NCBI GenBank assembly: GCA_023247575.1 | Contig: JAHFGE010000005.1 | Coordinates: 1-32,717 of the forward strand | Source: Candidatus Omnitrophota bacterium | GTDB lineage: Bacteria; Omnitrophota; Gorgyraeia; Zapsychrales; Fredricksoniimonadaceae | Direction of reading: 5' to 3' | DNA length: 32,717 nucleotides | Shown here: piece by piece, positions 6,222 to 15,151 of the stretch | Layout of the letters: every line of letters begins with the position of its first letter | How positions within the stretch are numbered: position 1 is the stretch's first letter | Program-made: the position numbers and the translations under genes | The notes under the pieces: generated by a model | Database searches by the model: none | What the model was told of the DNA's origin: nothing | The model's input: only the letters and a program-made list of their open reading frames with translations

Positions 6222-6739
6222 AAGTGGGACAACTCTATCGCAAGCGCATAGCCGGTACCGTTCAGGACGGTGTTACCAAAAGAAGTAATACTTTTCTTGT
6301 GACTTGGAAGGCGATTTCTTCTTCTCAAATGGACTCTTTGCGCAAAAATTTGAAACGCAAGAAAGCCGATGTACTGGTTTCCAAAACTTCTATTGCCCGC
6401 CTGGCGCTTAAAAATTCTCAGTATGAAGAGTTAGCTAATCGTATTAACGGCCAAATGGCTTTTGTGTTCACTGAGGCCGATGCCTCTGAAATTTGCAAAG
6501 TTTTGGTTAAATTTGCCAAAGATTACGAAGGTTTTGTGGTGCAGGGAGGGTTGCTCAACGGAAGCCTTTTGACTCCTGAGCAAGTCAAGACTTTGTCTGA
6601 GTTACCATCGAGAGAAGTATTGTTAGCCACACTTCTTGGTACGTTCCTGGCGCCTATGTCTAATTTGGTGGGCGTTTTAAGCGCCACACCTCGTAATTTT
6701 TTATCAATTTTAAAACAGAAAAGTGAAAAGGGAGGGTAA
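6218..6739 (+). CDS. rplJ: 50S ribosomal protein L10
   Basis: L10 anchors the L7/L12 dimers to the ribosome beside L11. The 173 residues fit the family (165-175). Visible blocks are the N-terminal RNA-binding part (VTWKAISSSQMDSLRKNLKR, VSKTSIARLAL) and the helical C-terminus (FLAPMSNLVGVLSATPRNFLSILKQK) that carries L12 dimers. Translation is probably coupled to rplA through the 4-nt overlap. No L10-leader structure is possible directly upstream, so the usual L10-L12 feedback must act elsewhere or be absent. Confidence 0.95.
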   Translation: MKVGQLYRKRIAGTVQDGVTKRSNTFLVTWKAISSSQMDSLRKNLKRKKADVLVSKTSIARLALKNSQYEELANRINGQMAFVFTEADASEICKVLVKFAKDYEGFVVQGGLLNGSLLTPEQVKTLSELPSREVLLATLLGTFLAPMSNLVGVLSATPRNFLSILKQKSEKGG

Positions 6740-6743
6740 TGAG

Positions 6744-7142
6744 ATGTCTACAGCCGTTAAAGAAATCAGTAAGGAACAAGTAATCGAGTGGCTCTCCACC
6801 CAGCCGGTCCTTGAAATTGCCGGCCTTGTGAAGGATCTCGAAACCAAATGGGGCGTATCCGCAGCTGCTCCTGTGGCCGTGGCTGCCGCTGGTGGTGCCG
6901 CAGCAGGCGCTGCTCCTGCCGAGGAAAAAACCTCATTTGACGTCATCTTAAAAGAAGTGGATGCCGCTAAAAAAATCGCTGTGATCAAAGAGGTTCGCTC
7001 AGTCACGAATTTAGGTTTAGCTGAAGCCAAAACATTAGTCGAATCAGCTCCTAAAACCATCAAAGAAGCTGTTCCTAAGGCCGAAGCTGAAGAACTCAAA
7101 AAGAAAATTGAAGCTGCCGGCGCTAAAGTAGAATTGAAATAA
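6744..7142 (+). CDS. rplL: 50S ribosomal protein L7/L12
   Basis: The multi-copy stalk protein that recruits translation GTPases. The N-terminal dimerisation domain is about residues 1-38, an alanine/glycine-rich hinge 39-60, and the factor-binding C-terminal domain 61-132 (KTSFDVILKEVDAAKKIAVI, TNLGLAEAKTLVE). At 132 residues it is slightly longer than in E. coli (121), mostly in the N-terminus and hinge. The start at 6744 is set by GGAGG at 6731-6735, 8 nt upstream; a GTG at 6723 would overlap rplJ and has no such site. The last three codons and the stop are the left arm of a 14-bp hairpin (7131-7161). Confidence 0.96.
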   Translation: MSTAVKEISKEQVIEWLSTQPVLEIAGLVKDLETKWGVSAAAPVAVAAAGGAAAGAAPAEEKTSFDVILKEVDAAKKIAVIKEVRSVTNLGLAEAKTLVESAPKTIKEAVPKAEAEELKKKIEAAGAKVELK

Positions 7143-7161
7143 CCTTTGGTTATTTCAATTC
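7131..7161 (+). promoter_or_regulatory. 14-bp perfect hairpin spanning the rplL stop codon
   Basis: GAATTGAAATAACC (7131-7144), loop TTT, GGTTATTTCAATTC (7148-7161). The rplL TAA (7140-7142) is within the left arm. No T-run follows, so full termination is unlikely. The position matches the E. coli rplL-rpoB attenuator and RNase III site, which sets stalk protein output above polymerase output. A similar role here is an inference. Confidence 0.6.
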
Positions 7162-7162
7162 C

Positions 7163-7230
7163 ATCCTATCCCGCCTTGGCGTGAGAAGGATCCTTTGTCT
7201 TTAAGATTCTTCGCCCTTTGGGTTCAGAAT
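7163..7230. repeat. Two degenerate palindromes in the rplL-rpoB gap
   Basis: ATCCT (7163-7167) and AGGAT (7187-7191) flank CGCC-TT-GGCG (7172-7181). ATTCT (7206-7210) and AGAAT (7226-7230) flank CCC-TTT-GGG (7214-7222). The second resembles the TTCTTCG...TCAGAATGAC repeats common in environmental genomes and looks like a decayed relative of the elements at 668, 3760 and 4490. The rest of the gap is AT-rich; no clear promoter is seen for rpoB. Confidence 0.45.
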
Positions 7231-7279
7231 GACGAAAATTTTTTCGACCATTAACTTTAAGGAATATGGAATATAATAT

Positions 7280-10200
7280 ATGGAAAAACTAAAAATTAGA
7301 AATTTTAGTAAGTTCCAGGATAATTTTGAATTACCACAATTATTAGATATTCAAACTATTTCTTACGAAGAGTTCCTGCAAAGAGACGTCCTTTCCGATA
7401 AACGCAAAGATCGGGGATTGGAGGAAGTTTTTCGGGAAGTTTTTCCTCTGGAAAGCTATGATGCGCAGATTCGTCTGGAATATATTAGTTATAGTATCGG
7501 CAAAGAAAAGTATTCTCGCTTTGAATGTCAGCGTCGCGGGATGACTTATGCCGCTCCTTTAAAAGTAAAGCTACGCCTGATCACACCGGTTGACATCAAA
7601 GAACAAGAAGTCTATTTTGGTGATTTTCCATTAATGACAGATACGGGTACTTTTATTATCAACGGTGATGAACGGGTAGTAGTTTCTCAAATTCAGCGCC
7701 CCCCCGGCGTATCCTTTGAGGAAGAAACCCACCCAACGGGTAAAAGCATCTATCATGGCCGTATCATTCCATCTCGTGGGGCCTGGTTTGAAATCAAATA
7801 TGACCTTAACGATGTATTGATCGCCTATGTGGATCGTCGCCGTAATTTTCCGGCTACTCAAATCTTACGTATCATGGGGTTAGCTACCACCGATGATATG
7901 AAGAAAATGTTGGGCGATCATTTCGATAAACTTAAAAATACTTTAGAAAAAGATCACACCACCAATAAGGAAGAAGCCTTATTAGATTTCTATCGAAAAA
8001 TGCGTCCCACTGAACCGGCCACCATCGAAGTGGCAGAGACGTTATTTTTCCGTTTATTTTTTGATCCTAAACGTTATGACTTAAGCAAGGTCGGCCGTCA
8101 CATTGTTAACCGCAAATTAGGGACCAACGTCCCTATGGATAACCGGGTCCTCGATATTGAGACGGTGGTAGCGGTGATTAAGTATTTAATTGGTTTACGT
8201 GAGGGAACTGGAGAATGCGATGATATTGACCACCTTGGTAATCGCCGCATTAAATCAGTTGGAGAACTGGTTCAAAACCAGGTCCGCATCGGCTTAGCTA
8301 GACTAGAACGTTCGATTAAGGAACGTTTGGTGGTGATGAGCTCTTTTGAGAATTTAACCGTTCATCATTTGATTAACTCTCGGCTTTTTTCCAATCAGAT
8401 CCAGGATTTTTTTGCCCGCAGCCAGTTGTCGCAGTTTATGGATCAAGTCAATCCCTTATCGGAAATGACCCATAAACGCCGTATGTCCGCCTTAGGGCCA
8501 GGAGGACTTTCTCGTGAACGAGCTGGTTTCGAAGTGCGTGATGTTCACCCGACTCACTATGGCCGTGTCTGTCCTATTGAGACGCCTGAAGGTCCCAACA
8601 TCGGTTTGATTGCTTCTTTGACCACTTGTGCCAGGGTCAATGAACTGGGCTTTATTGAAACCCCTTACCGTAAAGTTGTCGACGGTAAACTTAGCAAGAA
8701 AATTGAATATTTAACGGCTGATGTCGATCAAAACAAACACATTGCGCAGGCGAATACACCCGTGGATAAAGACGGTAATTTCACAGAAAGCCTAGTGTCG
8801 TGTCGTTATAAAGGGGATTTCCCTCACATTAAACCTCAAAAAGTGGAGTATATGGATGTGTCGCCTAAACAATTAGTATCTGTGGCGGCTGCTTTAATTC
8901 CTTTCCTTGAACACGATGATGCTAACCGTGCGCTGATGGGGTCTAATATGCAGCGTCAATCGGTGCCTTTAATGGTTTCGGAAGTTCCTCTGGTCGGAAC
9001 TGGTATGGAGGCCAAGGTGGCTCGGGATTCAGGTGTCGTTGTCATAGCCCATGAAGATGGTACTGTAACCAAGGTCGATGGCCGTGAAATTGTGATTGGA
9101 AAAACGCTTTATCCTTTAAAGAATTTTCAGCGTTCTAATGCCAATACTTGTGTGCATCAGCGTCCATTGGTTAAATCTGGGCAAAAGGTAGAGGCTGGAG
9201 AGGTCGTTGCCGACGGTATCGGTACTAAATATGGCCGTTTGGCCTTGGGCCGCAATGTGCTGGTAGCCTTCATGCCGTGGCGTGGATATAACTTTGAGGA
9301 CGCCATTTTGATCAATGAACGCATTGTACGTGAAGATGTTTTTACCTCTATTCACATCGAGCGTTTTGAATGCGAATGTCGCGAGACCCGCCTAGGCAAT
9401 GAAGAAGTCACCCGTGATATTCCCAATGTCGGCGATGAAGCTCTCAAGGATCTCACCGAAGAAGGTATCATCCGCGTGGGGGCAGAAGTTAAAGCCGGCG
9501 ATATTTTGGTCGGTAAAGTTACTCCCAAAAGCGAAAAGGAACTTTCCCCTGAAGAACGCCTTTTGCGTGCCATTTTCGGTGAGAAAGCCGCAGATGTTCG
9601 GGATACTTCCTTGACTTTGCCTCCGGGCATTGAAGGAGTTATTGTGAATGTGGAAGTCTTTGCCCGCAATGAGCGCGGTCGCAAATCCAAACAAGACAAA
9701 ACAAAAGAAAACGCAGCCGTTCATAAAATTAAAGAATACTACAGGCAAGAAATAGAAATTATTAACCAAGAGAAAGATGCGAAGTTAAGCAAAATCTTGG
9801 GCATTGATAAGAAGCGCGTAGCTAAACTAACCATCGAGGATATTGATGAAAGTTCCGAGGCTCGCGAAGTGATGGGTTTTTATATGGACAAAATCGCTCA
9901 ATTGATGGAGGAGCAAGAGAGAGAGTTGGATTTGATCCGTCGTGGCGATGAGCTACCCGCGGGTGTATTAAAGCGTGTCGTGGTGTATGTAGCTACCAAA
10001 CGTAAGATTTCCGTCGGGGATAAAATGGCTGGCCGTCATGGTAACAAAGGTATTGTTTCCCGTATTATGCCGGAAGAAGATATGCCATTTTTAGAGGATG
10101 GCCGATCAGTCGATATCGTGCTTAATCCTTTGGGCGTGCCTTCCCGTATGAATGTGGGACAACTTTTGGAGACTCATTTAGGCTGGGCGGCGCAGGCCCT

Positions 10201-10732
10201 GGGTTTTTATACGGAAAGCCCAGTATTTAACGGTGCTACCGAGGAGGAGATTCGCGAGCTTCTTAAAACGGCTGATTTACCTTCCGACGGTAAAGCCATG
10301 GTTTTCGATGGACATACTGGGCTTCTCTTTGAGCAGAAGGTAACCGTCGGTTACATTTATATGCTTAAACTTAATCACTTAGTGGATGAAAAGATACATG
10401 CCCGTTCCATTGGACCTTATTCGTTGGTTACTCAACAGCCTTTGGGTGGTAAAGCACAATTTGGTGGTCAGCGTTTTGGAGAAATGGAAGTTTGGGCTTT
10501 GGAAGCCTATGGGGCGGCTTATACGTTGCAGGAAATATTGACCGTCAAATCCGATGATGTCAACGGACGTAGCCGTATTTATGAGGCTATTGTCAAGGGT
10601 GAACAGGCGCTCGCTCCTGGAACGCCGGAATCCTTCAACGTTTTAGTTAAAGAGTTGCAAGGTCTTTGCCTTGACATTCGCATGGAAAAAGCTGAATTCG
10701 AACAACCTCAAAAGGAAGAAGCCAAACGATGA
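7280..10732 (+). CDS. rpoB: DNA-directed RNA polymerase subunit beta
   Basis: The beta subunit forms one pincer of RNA polymerase and part of the active site. At 1150 residues it lacks the large lineage insertions of the E. coli protein (1342). The rifampicin-pocket region begins near residue 384 (SQFMDQVNPLSEMTHKRR, then LSRERAGFEVRDVHPTHYGR). GDKMAGRHGNKG at 913-924 contacts the active centre. The C-terminal clamp segment includes GGKAQFGGQRFGEMEVWALE. The start at 7280 gives MEKLKIRNFSKFQ; AAGGA at 7259-7263 is 16 nt away, so initiation may use the weaker GGA at 7268-7270. An out-of-frame ATG at 7266 opens only eight codons. The TGA overlaps the rpoC ATG (10729-10732). Confidence 0.98.
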   Translation: MEKLKIRNFSKFQDNFELPQLLDIQTISYEEFLQRDVLSDKRKDRGLEEVFREVFPLESYDAQIRLEYISYSIGKEKYSRFECQRRGMTYAAPLKVKLRLITPVDIKEQEVYFGDFPLMTDTGTFIINGDERVVVSQIQRPPGVSFEEETHPTGKSIYHGRIIPSRGAWFEIKYDLNDVLIAYVDRRRNFPATQILRIMGLATTDDMKKMLGDHFDKLKNTLEKDHTTNKEEALLDFYRKMRPTEPATIEVAETLFFRLFFDPKRYDLSKVGRHIVNRKLGTNVPMDNRVLDIETVVAVIKYLIGLREGTGECDDIDHLGNRRIKSVGELVQNQVRIGLARLERSIKERLVVMSSFENLTVHHLINSRLFSNQIQDFFARSQLSQFMDQVNPLSEMTHKRRMSALGPGGLSRERAGFEVRDVHPTHYGRVCPIETPEGPNIGLIASLTTCARVNELGFIETPYRKVVDGKLSKKIEYLTADVDQNKHIAQANTPVDKDGNFTESLVSCRYKGDFPHIKPQKVEYMDVSPKQLVSVAAALIPFLEHDDANRALMGSNMQRQSVPLMVSEVPLVGTGMEAKVARDSGVVVIAHEDGTVTKVDGREIVIGKTLYPLKNFQRSNANTCVHQRPLVKSGQKVEAGEVVADGIGTKYGRLALGRNVLVAFMPWRGYNFEDAILINERIVREDVFTSIHIERFECECRETRLGNEEVTRDIPNVGDEALKDLTEEGIIRVGAEVKAGDILVGKVTPKSEKELSPEERLLRAIFGEKAADVRDTSLTLPPGIEGVIVNVEVFARNERGRKSKQDKTKENAAVHKIKEYYRQEIEIINQEKDAKLSKILGIDKKRVAKLTIEDIDESSEAREVMGFYMDKIAQLMEEQERELDLIRRGDELPAGVLKRVVVYVATKRKISVGDKMAGRHGNKGIVSRIMPEEDMPFLEDGRSVDIVLNPLGVPSRMNVGQLLETHLGWAAQALGFYTESPVFNGATEEEIRELLKTADLPSDGKAMVFDGHTGLLFEQKVTVGYIYMLKLNHLVDEKIHARSIGPYSLVTQQPLGGKAQFGGQRFGEMEVWALEAYGAAYTLQEILTVKSDDVNGRSRIYEAIVKGEQALAPGTPESFNVLVKELQGLCLDIRMEKAEFEQPQKEEAKR

Positions 10733-13700
10733 GCAAAATAGATATTACCAAACAAGATCGCATTACGATTAAAATAGCTTCTCCAGAAATTATCTCTTCC
10801 TGGTCTAACGGTGCCGTAAAGAAAGCTGAAACGCTTAATTACCGCACCTTGAAACCGGAAAAGGATGGTCTTTTCTGTGAGAAGATTTTTGGTCCGATTC
10901 GTGACTGGGAGTGCAACTGCGGTAAATATAAAGGCATTAAATTTAAGGGGATCACCTGTGACCGTTGTGGTGTTTTGGTGACTCGTTCTTCAGTGCGTCG
11001 TGAGCGCATGGGACATATTGATTTGGCCTGCCCTGTAACGCATATTTGGTTTTACAAGGCTATCCCATCTCGTTTGGCGGCCTTATTACAAGTGGGCTTA
11101 CGTGATTTGGAGAAGCTCATTTACTACGAAGAATATGTGGTCATCGATCCTGGGACTACACCTTTAAAGAAAAAACAGTTCCTCTCCGAGGATGAGTATC
11201 AAGATGTCATGGTCAAACACGGTGGAGCTTTCAAAGCTAAAATCGGTGCTGAAGCTATCCAGGATCTTCTTAAGGAGCTTGACCTAAATAGTCTATGCAA
11301 AAAATTACGTAAAGATTTGACTGAAGCTAACCCCAACGGAACGAACTTTAAAAAATTAGCGAAGACTTTAAAGATCGTTGAAGATTTCAAAGCTTCTGGC
11401 AATAAACCTGAATGGATGGTTTTAGATGTTTTGCCGGTGATTCCCCCGGATCTTCGTCCCTTAGTGCCTTTGGAAGGGGGACGCTTTGCTACTTCCGATT
11501 TGAATGATCTTTATCGTAGGGTGATTAACCGTAATAACCGTTTAAAGAAACTGATTGATTTGAATGCTCCAGAAATCATTATCCGTAATGAAAAACGCAT
11601 GCTTCAGGAGGCAGTAGATGCGCTTTTGGATAATGGTCGTCATGGACGTCCAGTGTTAGGTAGCGGCAACCGTCCTTTGAAGTCTCTATCCGATATGCTT
11701 AAAGGCAAACAAGGTCGTTTTCGTATGAACCTTTTGGGTAAGCGTGTTGATTATTCTGGTCGTTCCGTTATTGTGGTTGGTCCTGAATTGAAATTGCATC
11801 AATGCGGTTTACCGAAGAAAATGGCCTTGGAATTATTTGAGCCTTTTATCATTCGCAAATTGCGCGAAAAAGGTTTTGTGCACACGATCAAGGGTGCCAA
11901 ACGCATGGTTGAACGTGCCAAAATTGAAGTTTGGGATATCTTAGATGAAGTGATTCAAGATCATCCGGTTATGCTTAACCGTGCACCAACTCTGCACCGC
12001 CTGTCCATTCAGGCTTTTCAACCGGTTTTGATTGAAGGTAAGGCCATCAAACTACATCCATTAGTTTGTACAGCATTTAACGCTGACTTCGATGGTGACC
12101 AAATGGCTGTGCATATACCATTGAGCTTGGAGGCTCAAATTGAATGTCGTTTACAGTTATTGTCCGTTAATAATTTGTTTTCGCCAGCCGATGGTCGCCC
12201 GGTAGTTTCTCCCACTCAGGATATTGTTCTTGGGCTTTATTATTTGACCAAGGAGAGGCCTGGAGCCAAAGGAGAAGGGCATTTATTTGCCAGCCGCGAA
12301 GAAATTAAAATCGCTTACTATGATGGCTATCTCGATCTTCATACCCGTATAAAATTGCGTTTGAATGTTCCGGTCTGGGGTCAAGAAAAACCATCATTGA
12401 TTATTCAGCCGGAAGTCAAAGGAGGCAAGAAAGAAGAAGCTAAAACCAAGACCACTACGATTATTGAAACTACCGTCGGAAGAGTATTTTTTAACGACAT
12501 TTTGCCTGTTGATTACGGCTTTGTTAATGAGTTGTTAGACAAAAAACGCATTGGAGCCGTCATTGCGGATTGTTACAAGCGTTTTGGGCAACATCGTACT
12601 GTTCAACTGCTCGATGATGCTAAACAATTAGGGTTTGCCAAGTCTACGGAAGCTGGGATATCCATTGGCATGACAGATTTAACCATCCCCGAAGATAAAG
12701 CTAAAATCATTGCCGTCGCTAAAGCGGAGGTGGCTAAAGTTGATGATCAGTACCGCAAAGGTATTATCACTGGTCGCGAACGTTATAATAAAGTCATTGA
12801 CGTATGGACACATACGACGGAAACACTTTCCGATATGGTGTTTAAGAAAATGGACCCATTTAATCCTGTTTACATCATGGCTGACTCTGGGGCTCGAGGT
12901 TCTAAGCTTCAGATTCGTCAGCTTTCTGGTATGCGGGGGCTTATGGCTAAACCATCGGGGGAAATTATTGAAAATCCTATCACTGCTTCGTTCCGCGAGG
13001 GGTTAACGGTGCTCGAGTATTTCATCTCGACCCATGGTGCCCGTAAGGGTTTGGCGGATACCGCTTTAAAGACCGCTGATGCTGGCTACCTGACTCGCCG
13101 TCTAGTTGATGTGGCCCAGGAAGTGGTTGTTACCGAACCGGATTGTGGAACGGTCAATGGAATTACTGTTGCTGCTATTACCGAAGGTGATGAAGTGGTG
13201 GTTTCCTTGAAAGAGCGCATTGTTGGGCGCGTGGCCTTAGACAATATTGTGGATATCGTTACCGATACTCAAGTAGTGGCTGCGGGGGAAGTCATTACGG
13301 AAGAAAAAGCGGATATGATCGAACAGTTAGGTATTGAAAAAGTTCGTATCCGTTCCGTGTTGACTTGTGAGGCGGAATATGGTATTTGCGTTAAATGCTA
13401 TGGCCGCAACTTGGCTACCCAACGACTAGTGGAAATCGGGGAGGCTGTTGGTACCATTGCGGCTCAAAGTATCGGCGAGCCTGGTACCCAGTTGACCATG
13501 CGTACCTTTCACATAGGCGGTACAGCTTCTCGTACTATTGAACAATCCTTCATTAAAGTTAAACAAGATGGTATTGTTAAATATCATCAGTTGCGAGTGG
13601 TCCAGCGTGGTAAAGAATACATCGTCTTAAATCGTAATGGCGCGGTCAGTATCAATAATGAGTTTGGACGTGAGTTCGAGCGTCATCCGCTTCCTCAAGG

Positions 13701-14832
13701 TGCGGCTTTAACTTTTGCTGATGGGAAAAATATTAGCAAAGGGGCAGTGGTAGCCACTTGGGATCCCTACACGATTCCCATTATTACAGAAGCCAAAGGT
13801 AAAGTGTCTTTCGAAGATTTAATTGAAGGCATGACCTATCAGCGTGAAGAAAATCCTGTAACCGGTATTGTGGAGCGCGTAGTAGTTGAACACAAACAGG
13901 AACATCATCCGCAGATTATTATTAAGGATGATAAGGGTGAAATTGTGGGGATTTATTCAATCCCCGTCGGAGCTCACATTTTAGTTAATGATAAAGATGT
14001 GGTTTCCGCTGGTGAATTAATTGCTAAAATTCCTCGTGGTGCCAGCAAGACTCGTGATATTACCGGTGGTCTTCCTCGTGTAGCTGAACTCTTTGAAGCT
14101 CGTCGTCCTAAAGATCCAGCTGTCATTTCTGAAATTGACGGCATCGTAGAGTTTGGTGAAGACAAGCGCGGTCTGCGGACGATTATTGTCAGAAGCAGCA
14201 CTGGTATGGTCAAGGAGTATACCATTCCTCATGGTAAACATCCCAATGTCTATAAAGGTGACCATGTTTACGCTGGTCAGCAATTGACGGATGGTCCAGT
14301 GGTACCGCATGATATTTTACGTGTCAGTGGAGATAAAGCATTACAAGAATATCTTCTTAATGAAGTTCAGGAAGTTTATCGTCTACAAGGGGTGCGCATC
14401 AATGATAAGCACATTGAAATTATTATTTCTCAAATGCTTAAGAAAGTGCGCATTGATAATATTGGAGATACCGATTTTCTCATTGGTGATCAAGTGAACC
14501 GTATGACCTTTAAAAAAGCCAACGAAGTTGTTCTTAAAAAGAAGGGTAAGCCAGCGCAAGCTACTCCTTTGCTGCTGGGAATTACTAAGGTATCTTTGAC
14601 GACGGAAAGTTTTATTTCTGCTGCTAGTTTCCAAGAGACAACAAGAGTCTTGACAGAGGCAGCAGCGTCAGGTAAAATCGACCTTTTACGTGGATTGAAA
14701 GAAAACGTCATCGTCGGGCATTTAATCCCGGCTGGGACAGGAATCGGTGAATACAAGCAAATAGAAAGTGTCAAGTATGCCAACGATAGCACAACTCATC
14801 AGACACCGCAGACGGTTGAAAATCAGGCATAG
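10729..14832 (+). CDS. rpoC: DNA-directed RNA polymerase subunit beta'
   Basis: The catalytic subunit of RNA polymerase, 1367 residues. NADFDGD at 451-457 holds the three aspartates that bind catalytic magnesium. Zinc site 1 is Cys62, Cys64, Cys77, Cys80; zinc site 2 is Cys806, Cys880, Cys887, Cys890. A lysine/threonine-rich stretch after PEVKGG (near residue 565) looks like a small local insertion. The recognisable end of the family is near GHLIPAGTGIGEYK. The tail beyond it (about YANDSTTHQTPQTVENQA) is unconserved, rich in Thr/Gln/Asn, and encoded by the same DNA as the first 18 codons of rpsL. ATGA coupling to rpoB keeps the subunits in step. A promoter-like site lies in the 3' end (14650-14678). 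Confidence 0.98.
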   Translation: MSKIDITKQDRITIKIASPEIISSWSNGAVKKAETLNYRTLKPEKDGLFCEKIFGPIRDWECNCGKYKGIKFKGITCDRCGVLVTRSSVRRERMGHIDLACPVTHIWFYKAIPSRLAALLQVGLRDLEKLIYYEEYVVIDPGTTPLKKKQFLSEDEYQDVMVKHGGAFKAKIGAEAIQDLLKELDLNSLCKKLRKDLTEANPNGTNFKKLAKTLKIVEDFKASGNKPEWMVLDVLPVIPPDLRPLVPLEGGRFATSDLNDLYRRVINRNNRLKKLIDLNAPEIIIRNEKRMLQEAVDALLDNGRHGRPVLGSGNRPLKSLSDMLKGKQGRFRMNLLGKRVDYSGRSVIVVGPELKLHQCGLPKKMALELFEPFIIRKLREKGFVHTIKGAKRMVERAKIEVWDILDEVIQDHPVMLNRAPTLHRLSIQAFQPVLIEGKAIKLHPLVCTAFNADFDGDQMAVHIPLSLEAQIECRLQLLSVNNLFSPADGRPVVSPTQDIVLGLYYLTKERPGAKGEGHLFASREEIKIAYYDGYLDLHTRIKLRLNVPVWGQEKPSLIIQPEVKGGKKEEAKTKTTTIIETTVGRVFFNDILPVDYGFVNELLDKKRIGAVIADCYKRFGQHRTVQLLDDAKQLGFAKSTEAGISIGMTDLTIPEDKAKIIAVAKAEVAKVDDQYRKGIITGRERYNKVIDVWTHTTETLSDMVFKKMDPFNPVYIMADSGARGSKLQIRQLSGMRGLMAKPSGEIIENPITASFREGLTVLEYFISTHGARKGLADTALKTADAGYLTRRLVDVAQEVVVTEPDCGTVNGITVAAITEGDEVVVSLKERIVGRVALDNIVDIVTDTQVVAAGEVITEEKADMIEQLGIEKVRIRSVLTCEAEYGICVKCYGRNLATQRLVEIGEAVGTIAAQSIGEPGTQLTMRTFHIGGTASRTIEQSFIKVKQDGIVKYHQLRVVQRGKEYIVLNRNGAVSINNEFGREFERHPLPQGAALTFADGKNISKGAVVATWDPYTIPIITEAKGKVSFEDLIEGMTYQREENPVTGIVERVVVEHKQEHHPQIIIKDDKGEIVGIYSIPVGAHILVNDKDVVSAGELIAKIPRGASKTRDITGGLPRVAELFEARRPKDPAVISEIDGIVEFGEDKRGLRTIIVRSSTGMVKEYTIPHGKHPNVYKGDHVYAGQQLTDGPVVPHDILRVSGDKALQEYLLNEVQEVYRLQGVRINDKHIEIIISQMLKKVRIDNIGDTDFLIGDQVNRMTFKKANEVVLKKKGKPAQATPLLLGITKVSLTTESFISAASFQETTRVLTEAAASGKIDLLRGLKENVIVGHLIPAGTGIGEYKQIESVKYANDSTTHQTPQTVENQA
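14650..14678 (+). promoter_or_regulatory. Candidate promoter inside rpoC for the str genes
   Basis: TTGACA (14650-14655), a 17-nt spacer, TAAAAT (14673-14678): perfect -35, optimal spacing, five of six at -10. The predicted start near 14685 gives a leader of about 92 nt before rpsL (14777). There is no rpoC-rpsL gap, so any independent str promoter must lie inside rpoC. Coding sequence can produce such matches by chance. Confidence 0.5.
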
Positions 14833-15148
14833 TAAATCTCCTGCGCTAACAGGTTGCCCTCAACGTCGCGGCGTTTGTCTGCAGGTTAAAACTATGACAC
14901 CGAAAAAACCGAACTCAGCTCTTCGTAAAATTGCTCGTGTACGTTTGTCAAATAAAATCGAAGTTACCTCTTACATTCCCGGAGAGGGCCATAATTTGCA
15001 GGAACACTCGATTGTGTTGGTGCGAGGGGGGCGTGTTAAGGATCTACCGGGTGTACGTTATCATATTGTGCGGGGGACAATGGATACAGCGGGTGTGGCT
15101 AACCGTAAAAAGAGCCGTTCTAAATATGGGGCTAAAAAGGGTAAGTAA
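14777..15148 (+). CDS. rpsL: 30S ribosomal protein S12
   Basis: S12 lies at the decoding centre and is the classic site of streptomycin resistance. The 123 residues match the family throughout: MPTIAQLIRHRRR at the start, TPKKPNSALRK (41-51), GEGHNLQEHS, GGRVKDLPGVRYH (85-96), RSKYGAKK at the end. Lys43/Lys44 and Lys88 are present, with no typical resistance substitution. The start lies 56 nt inside rpoC in another frame. A GTG at 14768 would overlap even more and add MSS. No in-frame start after the rpoC stop keeps the conserved N-terminus, so the overlap is real unless there is a sequence error. There is no clear Shine-Dalgarno sequence, which suggests coupling to rpoC. Confidence 0.96.
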   Translation: MPTIAQLIRHRRRLKIRHSKSPALTGCPQRRGVCLQVKTMTPKKPNSALRKIARVRLSNKIEVTSYIPGEGHNLQEHSIVLVRGGRVKDLPGVRYHIVRGTMDTAGVANRKKSRSKYGAKKGK

Positions 15149-15151
15149 TTC

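Noticed and set aside
7272..7277. TATAAT just before rpoB as a -10 box
   Set aside because: A start from it would fall inside the first rpoB codons, and no -35 box lies at the right distance.
7590..7618. Promoter-like TTGACA-N17-TATTTT inside rpoB
   Set aside because: It is early in rpoB with no gene start for thousands of bases, and the -10 matches only four of six. Chance in coding sequence is the simpler reading.
13974..14310. Long antisense frames opposite rpoC, and similar ones opposite other genes
   Set aside because: They mirror highly conserved coding frames, lack plausible protein features and have no ribosome-binding sites.
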